From the NCBI RefSeq assembly GCF_018614195.1, contig NZ_JAGGOT010000073.1, positions 1-64,000 on the forward strand: a stretch of DNA of 64,000 bases, in the 5' to 3' direction. Every line of letters begins with the position of its first letter. Position 1 is the stretch's first letter. This stretch comes from Streptomyces sp. ISL-43. Its GTDB lineage: Bacteria > Actinomycetota > Actinomycetes > Streptomycetales > Streptomycetaceae. Below are positions 18,201-25,276 of this stretch, piece by piece. The translations under genes were made by a program, and so were the position numbers. The notes beneath the pieces are model-generated. The model had not been told where the DNA came from. It saw nothing but the letters and a program-made list of their open reading frames with translations, and searched no databases.

Positions 18201-19287
18201 GCGTTTCCTCGACACGCGTTCCGGGGTCGGTGCCAAGCAGGCGAAGGTCGGTGCGGGCGGTGTGGTGACGCTGCAGGTGGCGGGTGTGAAGGGCATCCCG
18301 GCCACGGGTGTGACGGCGGTCGTGATGAACGTGACGGCCGTGTACCCGACGGACTTCGGCCACGTGACGGTCTACCCGAACGGGCAGCCGGTGCCGAACG
18401 TGTCGAACCTGAACTACTCGCCCGGACAGATCGTCCCGAACCTGGTGACCGTTCCGGTCGTCAACGGGAAGGTGGACCTGCGCAACTCCGCGGGCTCCGT
18501 CGACCTGATCGCCGACGTCACCGGCTACTACACCGACAAGGCCGGCGCCGGCTCCGCGCTGACGGCGATCACCCCCTCGCGCTTCATGGACACGCGTTCC
18601 GGGGTCGGTGCCAAGCAGGCGAAGGTCGGTGCGGGCGGTGTGGTGACGCTGCAGGTGGCGGGTGTGAAGGGCATCCCGGCCACGGGTGTGACGGCGGTCG
18701 TGATGAACGTGACGGCCGTGTACCCGACGGACTTCGGCCACGTGACGGTCTACCCGAACGGGCAGCCGGTGCCGAACGTGTCGAACCTGAACTACTCGCC
18801 CGGGCAGATCGTCCCGAACCTGGTGGTCGTCCCGGTCGTCAACGGGAAGGTGGACCTGCGCAACTCCGCGGGCTCCGTCGACCTGATCGCCGACGTCACC
18901 GGCTACTACTCCGCCACCGGATCGACGTTCTCCTCGGGGGCGCCGGTCAGGCTGCTGGACACCCGCGCCGGCATCGGCGGCCGCGCCGGAGCCGTGGGCC
19001 AGGACGACCTGGTCAGCGTGCAGGTGGCCGGCGTCGAGGGCGTGCCCTCGACCGGGGTCACCGCGGTCGTGCTGAACGTCACGGTCACCGCGCCCACCGC
19101 CGACAGCCACCTGGTGGTCTACCCGCACGGGGTCGCGCGTCCCGACGTGTCGAACCTCAACTTCACGGCCGGGCAGACGGTGCCCAACCTGGTGGTGGTC
19201 CCGGTTATCGACGGCCGCGTCACCCTCTACAACCACGGGGGCAGCTCCCAGGTGATCGCGGATCTGGCCGGGTACTTCACGTCCTGA
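15256..19287 (+). CDS. Large secreted repeat protein
   Basis: 1343 residues. Twin-Arg-containing basic start, hydrophobic core AAVASAALLAAVLTSLVG and a cleavage-like AFA|A near residue 43 form a secretion signal. An Ala/Pro linker precedes a long Cys-containing beta-rich region (about 95-860) of repeated roughly 110-residue units with pairs such as CKLTGTAPFRAALSG and CKLAGTAPFRVTVQQ. Next comes an IPT/TIG-like domain (about 870-970, ISPATGAAGTRTQAVVRGTGL). Three C-terminal 126-residue repeats begin TPSRFLDTRSGVG and end DVTGYY. Such repeats are common at the ends of Streptomyces extracellular proteins; function unknown, cell-surface binding likely. ATG follows GGGGGGAACAC. Monocistronic. Confidence 0.85.
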   Translation: MNLLPNGTRRWRGRGRSGRAAVASAALLAAVLTSLVGQSGPAFAAPARPVAAAAPQPDADAGKSAPAPQPGAKAVPGPKATPEQDPKADRAAAVRSLQEGDPAATCPTALVAHTPVDCVVEPYKTVSFSLTLPQQKDLVFLQAVSAQTVYPRLIAPDGSAVTCESVRQYSSGEIRCATGQAGTYTVEVRNDSGMENALSVAYLPLLSTTACKAVGAADRTLGAPTVFHGSLPAGSPGDCYTTDLAANDVLRTHSSSYRVLQTVYDATGKQVCSSENRESDALDCKLAGTAPFRVTVQQISGAAEAYDFTLARLSRPEGCAVVTPQAYGASPDLSSTARCRTLRVAAAARHTFGPVSAVAAPYGGLFAADGTPSTSACTATGVCDLAVGDHTWVVDPSRTDAGQAAAPFGMALHSAKETRGCTATHDNGLVAGPVQGKFDGPGQQFCLTLPTATGKGLYLLNRPPAEGTSVAVQVYDATGAEQCDSRGSSYAVCKLTGTAPFRAALSGEPAGSYQLLVHKTGEPAGCAAWPQSGFGGSWGAEVSLTEAVQQVCLSLPANQHSTTEMLDYANIANRVNASVQVVDPAGNTACSTSGSSTTNCVLAAGVPYTAMLVGTGWVDTYKLVRRDISPTANCTATASTKVGGPSTPLDLTSALDARCIRVAAAAADKYWLSARTLGSRYDPSTVMTVVDAGGKTVCRQWGVACRVTGSTSYVAIVIASGYKDKPIHTNVDAWKVGTEAGWAPECAANRISVDGFPVRSGTLTESSTAYCAVVDVKTSQAFNVFGTTSATDVEKPNVGLLSAAHWDNSYLGYQCMNNYGTFGARCATYDSSDVGQAVLMVSPNKTVTPVEFSLQGVCDSGCTRPPNQDPTSISPATGAAGTRTQAVVRGTGLTLGTKVKLVRSGGGSDTRPVMTVLSVNPAGTELNVLVDTNGLEPGAYDVVLDGIGYSSGTPSPGYLPKAYTVTAPPVSAKSRFVPVTPSRFLDTRSGVGAKQAKVGAGGVVTLQVAGVKGIPATGVTAVVMNVTAVYPTDFGHVTVYPNGQPVPNVSNLNYSPGQIVPNLVTVPVVNGKVDLRNSAGSVDLIADVTGYYTDKAGAGSALTAITPSRFMDTRSGVGAKQAKVGAGGVVTLQVAGVKGIPATGVTAVVMNVTAVYPTDFGHVTVYPNGQPVPNVSNLNYSPGQIVPNLVVVPVVNGKVDLRNSAGSVDLIADVTGYYSATGSTFSSGAPVRLLDTRAGIGGRAGAVGQDDLVSVQVAGVEGVPSTGVTAVVLNVTVTAPTADSHLVVYPHGVARPDVSNLNFTAGQTVPNLVVVPVIDGRVTLYNHGGSSQVIADLAGYFTS
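18193..18531 (+). repeat. Near-identical direct repeat, copy 1
   Basis: Codes for the first C-terminal domain of the secreted protein. Nearly identical in DNA to the unit 378 bp downstream (18571-18909), far beyond what protein conservation requires. Confidence 0.9.
18571..18909 (+). repeat. Near-identical direct repeat, copy 2
   Basis: Second C-terminal domain unit, offset by exactly 126 codons from copy 1. A third unit at about 18940-19284 is recognisable in protein but diverged in DNA. Confidence 0.9.
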
Positions 19288-19321
19288 CACCGCGGGGTCG
19301 GACGTGGTCCGACCGGCACAG

Positions 19322-19360
19322 GCTGCCGCGCCGTCCCGGAACCCCGGGCGGCGCGGCAGC
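19322..19360. terminator. Bidirectional terminator
   Basis: GCTGCCGCGCCG (19322-19333) pairs with CGGCGCGGCAGC (19349-19360), and CCCGG with CCGGG inside, with one bulged T and loop AACC. It lies between the secreted protein gene and the convergent GNAT gene. Confidence 0.8.
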
Positions 19361-19390
19361 GCCGTTTCCGGGCCCCGGGCCGGGCCGTCC

Positions 19391-19888
19391 CTAGGCGGGG
19401 TCCAGCGGCTTCGTCATGCAGCGGCTGGAGTCGTGGAAGCGGTAGTGGCCGAACTTCTCCGACAGGGAGTAGCCCGAGGAGAGGTAGAGGGCGATGGCCT
19501 CCGGCTGCTGGTCGCCCGTTTCCAGGGCCATGCGCAGCCGGCCGGCCGCGCGGGCGTCCGCCTCGAGCTCGGCGAGGATGCGGCGCGCCAGGCCGAGGCC
19601 GCGGGCTTCGGGGGTGACGTACATCCGCTTGAGCTCGGCGTCGCCGTCCGAATAGCCCTCGCCGTTCGCCTCCTGCGCGCGCCAGCCGCCGCTGGCTATC
19701 GGCACGCCCGAAGCGTCGTAGGCGAGGAGGTAGAGGCCCCTCGGCGGGGCGAACATCGCCGGGTCGAGGAATGTGACATCGCCCTCGCCGTCGTAGCGCT
19801 CCTGGTACTCGATCTGCACTTGGTCGTTGAGCTTGACCGCGTCCGGGTGGTCGTACGACACGGCGCGGAGCTGGATCTCCTGAGACAT
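19391..19888 (-). CDS. GNAT family N-acetyltransferase
   Basis: 165 residues. Acetyl-CoA site AELKRMYVTPEARGLGLARRILAELEADARAAG near residues 85-115 and the C-terminal LYLSSGYSLSEKFGHYRFH. The substrate is unknown. ATG start close to the xthA-type gene, divergently transcribed with a 38-bp gap, so promoters overlap. Confidence 0.85.
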   Translation of the reverse strand: MSQEIQLRAVSYDHPDAVKLNDQVQIEYQERYDGEGDVTFLDPAMFAPPRGLYLLAYDASGVPIASGGWRAQEANGEGYSDGDAELKRMYVTPEARGLGLARRILAELEADARAAGRLRMALETGDQQPEAIALYLSSGYSLSEKFGHYRFHDSSRCMTKPLDPA

Positions 19889-19926
19889 CCGAACAGCCTA
19901 CGGAACGCTCCGGCTATCGTGCAGGG

Positions 19927-20730
19927 ATGCTCTCTGTGACCTCCGTGAATGTGAATGGGATCCGCGCCGCCGCCAAGAAGGGGTTCTCCCCGTGGCTGGC
20001 CGGATCGGACGCCGACGTCGTCTGCCTGCAGGAAGTGCGGGCCGAGGAGGGGCAGATTCCGCAGGAGGTGCGGGAGCCCGAGGGGTGGCACACCGTGTTC
20101 GCGCCGGCAGCCGCCAAGGGGCGGGCCGGGGTCGCGCTCTACACGCGCCGGGAGCCCGAGCGGGTGCAGGTCGGATTCGGCAGCGCGGAGTTCGACGGCT
20201 CCGGCCGGTACCTGGAGGCCGATCTGCCCGGCGTGACCGTCGCCAGCCTGTACCTGCCCTCCGGGGAGGCCGGGACCGAGAAGCAGGACGAGAAGTACCG
20301 GTTCATGGGGGAGTTCCTCACCTATCTGAAGGAGCTCAAGGCGCGGGCCGCCGCCGATGGGCGCGAGGTCGTCGTGTGCGGTGACTGGAACATCTGCCAC
20401 CAGGAAGCCGACCTGAAGAACTGGAAGACCAACCGGAAGAACGCCGGCTTCCTGCCCGAGGAGCGCGAGTGGCTCGGCCAGGTCTACGAGGGCGCCGGGT
20501 ACGTGGACGTCGTGCGCAGCCTGCACCCCGAGACCGAGGGTCCGTACTCCTGGTGGTCCTACCGCGGGCGGGCCTTCGACAACGACGCCGGCTGGCGCAT
20601 CGACCTCCAGGTCGCCACGCCCGGGCTGGCCGCCAAGGCCGTCAAGGCCTTCGTGGAGCGGGCCGAGACGCACCCGGAGCGGTGGTCCGACCACGCGCCC
20701 GTGACCGTGGTCTACGAGCTCGGGGTCTGA
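19927..20730 (+). CDS. xthA: Exodeoxyribonuclease III
   Basis: 267 residues of the EEP nuclease family. It acts on abasic sites and 3' ends in base excision repair. Motifs in order: SVNVNGIRAA, CLQEVRAEEGQ (metal Glu), SLYLPSGEAGTEKQDEKYRF, VVCGDWNICHQEAD (catalytic Asp/Asn), WRIDLQVATPG, and the terminal RWSDHAPVTVVYEL (catalytic Asp-His). All key residues are present. The 3' end overlaps the MerR gene by 19 bp tail to tail. Confidence 0.92.
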   Translation: MLSVTSVNVNGIRAAAKKGFSPWLAGSDADVVCLQEVRAEEGQIPQEVREPEGWHTVFAPAAAKGRAGVALYTRREPERVQVGFGSAEFDGSGRYLEADLPGVTVASLYLPSGEAGTEKQDEKYRFMGEFLTYLKELKARAAADGREVVVCGDWNICHQEADLKNWKTNRKNAGFLPEEREWLGQVYEGAGYVDVVRSLHPETEGPYSWWSYRGRAFDNDAGWRIDLQVATPGLAAKAVKAFVERAETHPERWSDHAPVTVVYELGV

Positions 20731-21425
20731 TCGGGCACCGGCGGGCGCAGGCGGTCCATCGCCATCGTCAGCTCGGCCTCGACCACGCTCTTGGCCAGGG
20801 GGCGCATGCGCGGTACCGCCTCCTCGGAGATGTGTGTGGAGATCAGCTCCGCGAAGAGGGCCGCCAGCGCGTCCGTGTGCTCGCGCACCCGGCGGCCCGT
20901 CTCCAGGACGGCCGAGAGGGGTACGCCCTCGCGGACCAGCGCCGAGGAGACGTCCAGCAGCCGGCGGCTGACGTGGACGATCTCCTCGCCGTCGGTGGCG
21001 AGGTAGCCGAGGTCGAGGGAGGCCGCCAGGTTCTCCGGGGTGACCTCGCCCTCGAAGTAGTCGGCGAGGGCTTCGGGCGACAGGCGGACCGGGGTCTCCT
21101 CGGACCAGCCCATGCCGAGCAGCTCGCCGAGCTGGCCGACGTCGCGGCCCTTCTCGAAGGCGACGGTCAGCTCCGCTATCCCGCCGAGGGTGTGGCCGCG
21201 CTCCAGCAGGGCGGCGATGGTGCGCAGCCGGGCCAGGTGGTGGTCGTCGTACCAGGCGATGCGGCCCTCGCGGCGGGGCGGCGGCAGGAGCTTGCGCTCC
21301 CGGTAGAAGCGCAGGGTGCGTACGGGTATGCCGGCGGCCTCGGCCAGCTCCTCCGTGCGGTATTCGCGCACTGTGGTCCTTGCTTCCGTCGCTTCGGTTG
21401 CGTCCTGCGTCGCGTTGTCCGGCAC
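20712..21425 (-). CDS. MerR family transcriptional regulator
   Basis: 237 residues. N-terminal winged helix YRTEELAEAAGIPVRTLRFYRERKLLPPPRREGRIAWYDDHHLARLRTI (about 21-70) is a MerR DNA-binding domain, followed by a helical dimer segment and a larger C-terminal effector or helical domain (ISEEAVPRMRPLAKSVVEAEL). No metal-binding Cys pattern is seen, so the ligand is probably organic. It is divergent from the monooxygenase operon with a 127-bp gap, which suggests it controls that operon. Confidence 0.85.
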   Translation of the reverse strand: MPDNATQDATEATEARTTVREYRTEELAEAAGIPVRTLRFYRERKLLPPPRREGRIAWYDDHHLARLRTIAALLERGHTLGGIAELTVAFEKGRDVGQLGELLGMGWSEETPVRLSPEALADYFEGEVTPENLAASLDLGYLATDGEEIVHVSRRLLDVSSALVREGVPLSAVLETGRRVREHTDALAALFAELISTHISEEAVPRMRPLAKSVVEAELTMAMDRLRPPVPDQTPSS

Positions 21426-21552
21426 GTGCGCAGCCTAGGGCGTACCCGCAGTAACTTTCCTGACGCGACCCCTACCCATGAGTACGGGGCTGCTCTACTC
21501 TCCCGATTGTGCCAGTGATTGCTGGCAGCTTGGGCATCCGAAGGCGGCGGGC

Positions 21553-23136
21553 ATGGGCGGTGGCATGGACGGGCGCGAGCACGTACGCGTGGCGGTGATC
21601 GGTTCCGGATTCGGCGGGCTGGGCGCCGCGGTGCGGCTGAGGCGCGAGGGCATCACGGACTTCGTCGTCCTGGAGCGCGCCGATTCCGTCGGCGGCACCT
21701 GGCGCGACAACAACTATCCCGGGTGCGCGTGCGACGTGCCGTCCCACCTCTACTCCTTCTCCTTCGCGCCCAATCCGGACTGGCCGCGGACCTTCTCCGG
21801 GCAGCCCGCCATCCGGGAGTACCTGGAGCACGTGGCCGACACCTTCGGGCTGCGCCGCCACATCCGGCTGAGCCACGAAGTGCAGATGATGCGCTGGGAC
21901 GCGGACGAGCTGCGCTGGGAGATCGAGACCTCGGCCGGATCGCTCACCGCCGACGTGGTCGTCTCCGCCACGGGGCCGCTGTCCGACCCGAAGATGCCGG
22001 AGATCCCCGGGCTCGCCGGCTTCCCCGGCAAGGTCTTCCACTCCGCCCGCTGGGACCACGACTACGATCTGCGCGGCAAGCGCGTCGCCATGATCGGCAC
22101 CGGCGCCTCCGCCATCCAGATCGTGCCCGCCATCGCCCCCGACGTGGAGCGCCTCACGCTCTTCCAGCGCACCCCGCCGTGGGTGATGCCGCGCACCGAC
22201 CGGGCGATCTCCGCCGTGGAGCGCTGGCTCCACCGCCAGCTGCCCTTCACCCGGGCGGCCCGCCGCGGGCTGCTGTGGGGGATCCGCGAGCTGCAGGTCA
22301 GCGCCTTCACCAAGCGGCCGAACCAGCTCGGGCTGATCGAGTCGCTCGCCAAGGCGAACATGGGGCGCTCGATCAAGGACCCGGAGCTGCGGGCCAAGCT
22401 GACGCCCTCGTACCGCATCGGCTGCAAGCGGATCCTGCTCTCCAGCGAGTACTACCCGGCGCTCGCCCGGCCGAATGTGGACCTGGTCGCCTCCGGGCTG
22501 AAGGAGATCCGCGGTTCGGTGCTGGTCGCCGCCGACGGCACCGAGACCGAGGTCGACGCGATCGTCTTCGGCACCGGCTTCCACGTCACGGACATGCCGA
22601 TCGCCGACCGGGTGGTGGGCGTGGACGGCAAGACCCTCGCGGACGTGTGGAAGGACGGGATGCAGTCGCTGCGCGGAGCCACCGCGGCGGGCTTCCCGAA
22701 CTGGATGACGATCATCGGGCCGAACACCGGGCTCGGGAACAGCTCGATGATCCTGATGATCGAATCCCAGCTGAACTACATGGCCGACTACATGCGCCAG
22801 TTGACCCTCCTTGGTGGAAGCGGTCTCGGCGGCCGGGTCGCGCTCGCCGCCAGGCCGTCGGCCGTCAACACCTGGAACCGGCACGTCCAGACGAGGATGG
22901 AGCGCACCGTCTGGAACACCGGCGGCTGCACCAGCTGGTACCTGGACGCGCAGGGCCGCAACACCACCGTCTGGCCGGGGACCACCGGAGAGTTCCGCAA
23001 GGAGACCCGGAGCGTGGACCTGGGCGAGTACGAGGTCGTACGCCATCGGGAGCGCGAGCGGGTCCCGGCGGACGCCGGGGTACCGGCCCAGGCCCGCGTC
23101 CAGTCCGCCGCCTCCGCCGAGGAGGGCGCCGCGTGA
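21553..23136 (+). CDS. Flavin-dependent monooxygenase, Baeyer-Villiger type
   Basis: 527 residues. FAD-binding GSGFGG at 17-22, the segment SVGGTWRDNNYPGCACDVPSHLYSFSFAPNPDW, the Baeyer-Villiger fingerprint FPGKVFHSARWD, the NADPH-binding GKRVAMIGTGASAIQ, and a C-terminal VFGTGFHVTDMPI motif. It oxidises a ketone to an ester or lactone with NADPH and O2, or a related substrate. First gene of three joined by GTGA overlaps, with an alpha/beta hydrolase and an SDR; the order equals that of the mycobacterial mymA-lipR-sadH operon (recalled). ATG 21553 chosen; ATG 21565 is an alternative. Confidence 0.87.
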   Translation: MGGGMDGREHVRVAVIGSGFGGLGAAVRLRREGITDFVVLERADSVGGTWRDNNYPGCACDVPSHLYSFSFAPNPDWPRTFSGQPAIREYLEHVADTFGLRRHIRLSHEVQMMRWDADELRWEIETSAGSLTADVVVSATGPLSDPKMPEIPGLAGFPGKVFHSARWDHDYDLRGKRVAMIGTGASAIQIVPAIAPDVERLTLFQRTPPWVMPRTDRAISAVERWLHRQLPFTRAARRGLLWGIRELQVSAFTKRPNQLGLIESLAKANMGRSIKDPELRAKLTPSYRIGCKRILLSSEYYPALARPNVDLVASGLKEIRGSVLVAADGTETEVDAIVFGTGFHVTDMPIADRVVGVDGKTLADVWKDGMQSLRGATAAGFPNWMTIIGPNTGLGNSSMILMIESQLNYMADYMRQLTLLGGSGLGGRVALAARPSAVNTWNRHVQTRMERTVWNTGGCTSWYLDAQGRNTTVWPGTTGEFRKETRSVDLGEYEVVRHRERERVPADAGVPAQARVQSAASAEEGAA

Positions 23137-24074
23137 GCCGCCTGACGCACGTCACCGCCGGTGCCTACGCCCCGCCGGCCGCCCGACGCGAGCTGGTCGC
23201 CACCTCCGCCGACGGCTCCCGCCTGCACGTCGAGGTGCACGGCGAGGACGGGGCCCCGGCGGTCGTGCTCGCGCACGGCTGGACCTGTTCCACGGCCTTC
23301 TGGGCCGCGCAGATACGGGCCCTGGCCGCCGGTCACCGGGTCATCGCCTACGACCAGCGCGGCCACGGGCGCAGCCCCGCCGCCTCGGGCTACAGCACCA
23401 CCGCCCTCGCCGACGATCTGGCCGCCGTCCTGAAGGCCACTCTCGCGCCCGGCGAGAAGGCGGTCGTCGCGGGCCACTCCATGGGCGGGATGACGATCAT
23501 GGCCGCCGCCGGGCGGCCGGAGTTCGCCGAGCACGCCGCCGCCGCGGTGCTGTGCAGCACCGGCAGCGGGCGGCTGGTCGAGGAGGCACTGGTCCTGCCG
23601 ATCCGCCCCGGCCGCGCGAGGACCCGTATCACCGCGGCGGTCCTGGGATCCCGGGCGCCGCTCGGGCCCGTCACCCCCGTCGCCAAAGCAGTGCTGAAGT
23701 ACGCCACGATGGGCCCCGGCTCGGCGCCCGACAAGGTCGAGGCCTGCGCCCGGATCGTCCACTCCTGCCCCACGGGGGTGCGCCACGCGTGGTCGGCGGT
23801 GCTGGCCGGACTGGACCTCGACGCGGGGCTGGCCGCGCTCACCGTGCCCACCGCCGTCATCGGCGGCAAGAGCGACCGGCTGACGCCGATCGTGCACGCC
23901 CGGGGGCTGGCGGCCGCGCTGCCGAACTGCGTAGGGCTCACCGAACTGACCGGGATGGGGCACATGACCCCGATCGAGGCACCGGAAGCCGTCACCGAAA
24001 CCGTGCGCGGCCTCGTCGCGCAGTTCGTCGATCAACCCAGTGTCAGCCACCCCGCGAAGGAGAAGACGCCGTGA
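23133..24074 (+). CDS. Alpha/beta-fold hydrolase
   Basis: 313 residues. Oxyanion segment VVLAHGWTCSTAFW, YDQRGHGRS, nucleophile elbow GHSMGGM with Ser116, and the C-terminal His in TGMGHMTPIEAPEAV. These are features of esterases and lipases. The GTG overlaps the monooxygenase TGA, and its own TGA overlaps the next GTG. Likely role, by context, is hydrolysis of the ester or lactone made by the upstream enzyme. Confidence 0.87.
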   Translation: MSRLTHVTAGAYAPPAARRELVATSADGSRLHVEVHGEDGAPAVVLAHGWTCSTAFWAAQIRALAAGHRVIAYDQRGHGRSPAASGYSTTALADDLAAVLKATLAPGEKAVVAGHSMGGMTIMAAAGRPEFAEHAAAAVLCSTGSGRLVEEALVLPIRPGRARTRITAAVLGSRAPLGPVTPVAKAVLKYATMGPGSAPDKVEACARIVHSCPTGVRHAWSAVLAGLDLDAGLAALTVPTAVIGGKSDRLTPIVHARGLAAALPNCVGLTELTGMGHMTPIEAPEAVTETVRGLVAQFVDQPSVSHPAKEKTP

Positions 24075-24955
24075 GTGCTCGCAGGAGTCTGGAAGGCCAG
24101 GTCGCCGTCGTCACGGGCGCCGCCCGCGGGGTCGGGGAGCTGCTCGCCCGCAAGCTGTCCGCGCGCGGCGCGAAGGTGGCCCTCGTCGGCCTGGAGCCCG
24201 AGGCGCTCAAGGAGGTCTCCGAGCGGCTGCACACCGACAGCGACCACTGGTACGCCGACGTCACCGACCACGAGGCCATGGCCCGGGTCGCGCAGGAGGT
24301 CAAGCAGCGCTTCGGCAAGGTGGACATCGTCGTCGCCAACGCGGGGGTCGCGGCGGGCGGGCCCTTCGCCGACTCCGACCCCGACGCCTGGCGCCGGGTC
24401 ATCGAGGTCAACCTCATCGGCGGCGCCGTCACCGCCCGCGCCTTCCTGCCCGTGCTGATGGAGAGCCGCGGCTACTTCCTGCAGATCGCCTCGCTCGCCG
24501 CGATCACCCCGGCGCCGATGATGAGCGCGTACTGCGCCTCCAAGTCCGGTGTCGAGGCCTTCGCCCACTGCCTGCGCGCCGAGGTCGGCTACAAGGGGGT
24601 CAAGGTCGGCGTCGGCTACCTGTCCTGGACCGACACCGACATGGTGCGCGGAGCCGACCAGGACGAGGTCATGCGCGAGCTGCGCCAGCGGCTGCCGTGG
24701 CCGTCGAACCGGACGTACCCGCTGGGGCCGGCCGTCGACCGGATCGTGGCGGGCATCGAGCGGCGCTCGGCGCATGTGTACGCGCAGTGGTGGCTGCGCG
24801 GGATGCAGGGGGTGCGCGGCTACCTGCCGGGGATCATCTCGACCGTCGGACAGCGTGAGATGAAGCGGTTCGAACCGCGACTGGCCAGTGTCTCCAAGGG
24901 ACTTGTCGGGGCCGGCGGGGCGGCGGACGAGCAGGAGCGCACCCCGAGCCACTGA
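24071..24955 (+). CDS. Short-chain dehydrogenase/reductase
   Basis: 294 residues. Cofactor site TGAARGVG (15-22), NAG in VVANAGVAAGG, and a catalytic Ser-Tyr-Lys set (IASLAAITPAPMMSAYCASKSG). The C-terminus is longer than in minimal SDRs and includes WWLRGMQGVRGYLPG, resembling SadH-type proteins. Likely oxidises an alcohol to the ketone used by the monooxygenase, or reduces a product. Last gene of the operon. Confidence 0.88.
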   Translation: MSARRSLEGQVAVVTGAARGVGELLARKLSARGAKVALVGLEPEALKEVSERLHTDSDHWYADVTDHEAMARVAQEVKQRFGKVDIVVANAGVAAGGPFADSDPDAWRRVIEVNLIGGAVTARAFLPVLMESRGYFLQIASLAAITPAPMMSAYCASKSGVEAFAHCLRAEVGYKGVKVGVGYLSWTDTDMVRGADQDEVMRELRQRLPWPSNRTYPLGPAVDRIVAGIERRSAHVYAQWWLRGMQGVRGYLPGIISTVGQREMKRFEPRLASVSKGLVGAGGAADEQERTPSH

Positions 24956-25033
24956 CCGGAATGCGAGGAATGTCCGCCTGTGTAAGCCTGGTCGGGTTCC
25001 CCTTGCCGAACACCGCTTCAGGAGTGAGGACAC

Positions 25034-25198
25034 ATGGGCATCAAGGACCAGTTCCAGGACAAGGCGAAGGACCTCGCGGAGAAGGCGAAGGCCGCGGCCG
25101 CGGGCAGGCAGGACGAGGCGTCCGAGCGCGCGTCGCAGGCCGTGGACCAGGCGAAGGACAAGGCCCGCGACACCTTCGACGACAATTTCGACAAGTAG
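25034..25198 (+). CDS. Small charged helical protein, CsbD/antitoxin-like
   Basis: A 54-residue protein beginning MGIKDQFQDKAKDLAEKA and ending DKARDTFDDNFDK. It is almost entirely charged and Ala-rich with no hydrophobic core, predicted as an amphipathic helix like CsbD or LEA-type stress proteins and the small 'antitoxin' proteins of Streptomyces. GAGG precedes the ATG and a strong terminator follows the stop. Function unknown; a stress role is a guess from composition. Confidence 0.7.
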   Translation: MGIKDQFQDKAKDLAEKAKAAAAGRQDEASERASQAVDQAKDKARDTFDDNFDK

Positions 25199-25221
25199 CG
25201 ACACGTAGGTCCTTGCAGCTC

Positions 25222-25260
25222 TGAGGGGTGCGACCCGCAGTTCCGGGGTCGCACCCCTCA
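25222..25260. terminator. Bidirectional terminator
   Basis: A perfect 15-bp stem, TGAGGGGTGCGACCC (25222-25236) and its complement (25246-25260), 9-nt loop. Lies between the small helical protein and the convergent tricorn gene. Confidence 0.85.
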
Positions 25261-25276
25261 CGCATGCCCTACGGCG

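Noticed and set aside
18193..18909. Direct repeats as ends of a mobile element
   Set aside because: They are in-frame protein domains at an exact 126-codon spacing and are followed by a third diverged unit.
15943..19290. 1115-residue minus-strand open frame opposite the secreted protein
   Set aside because: Arg/Gly/Val/Asp-rich, no domain and no ribosome site; the plus-strand repeat protein explains the DNA.
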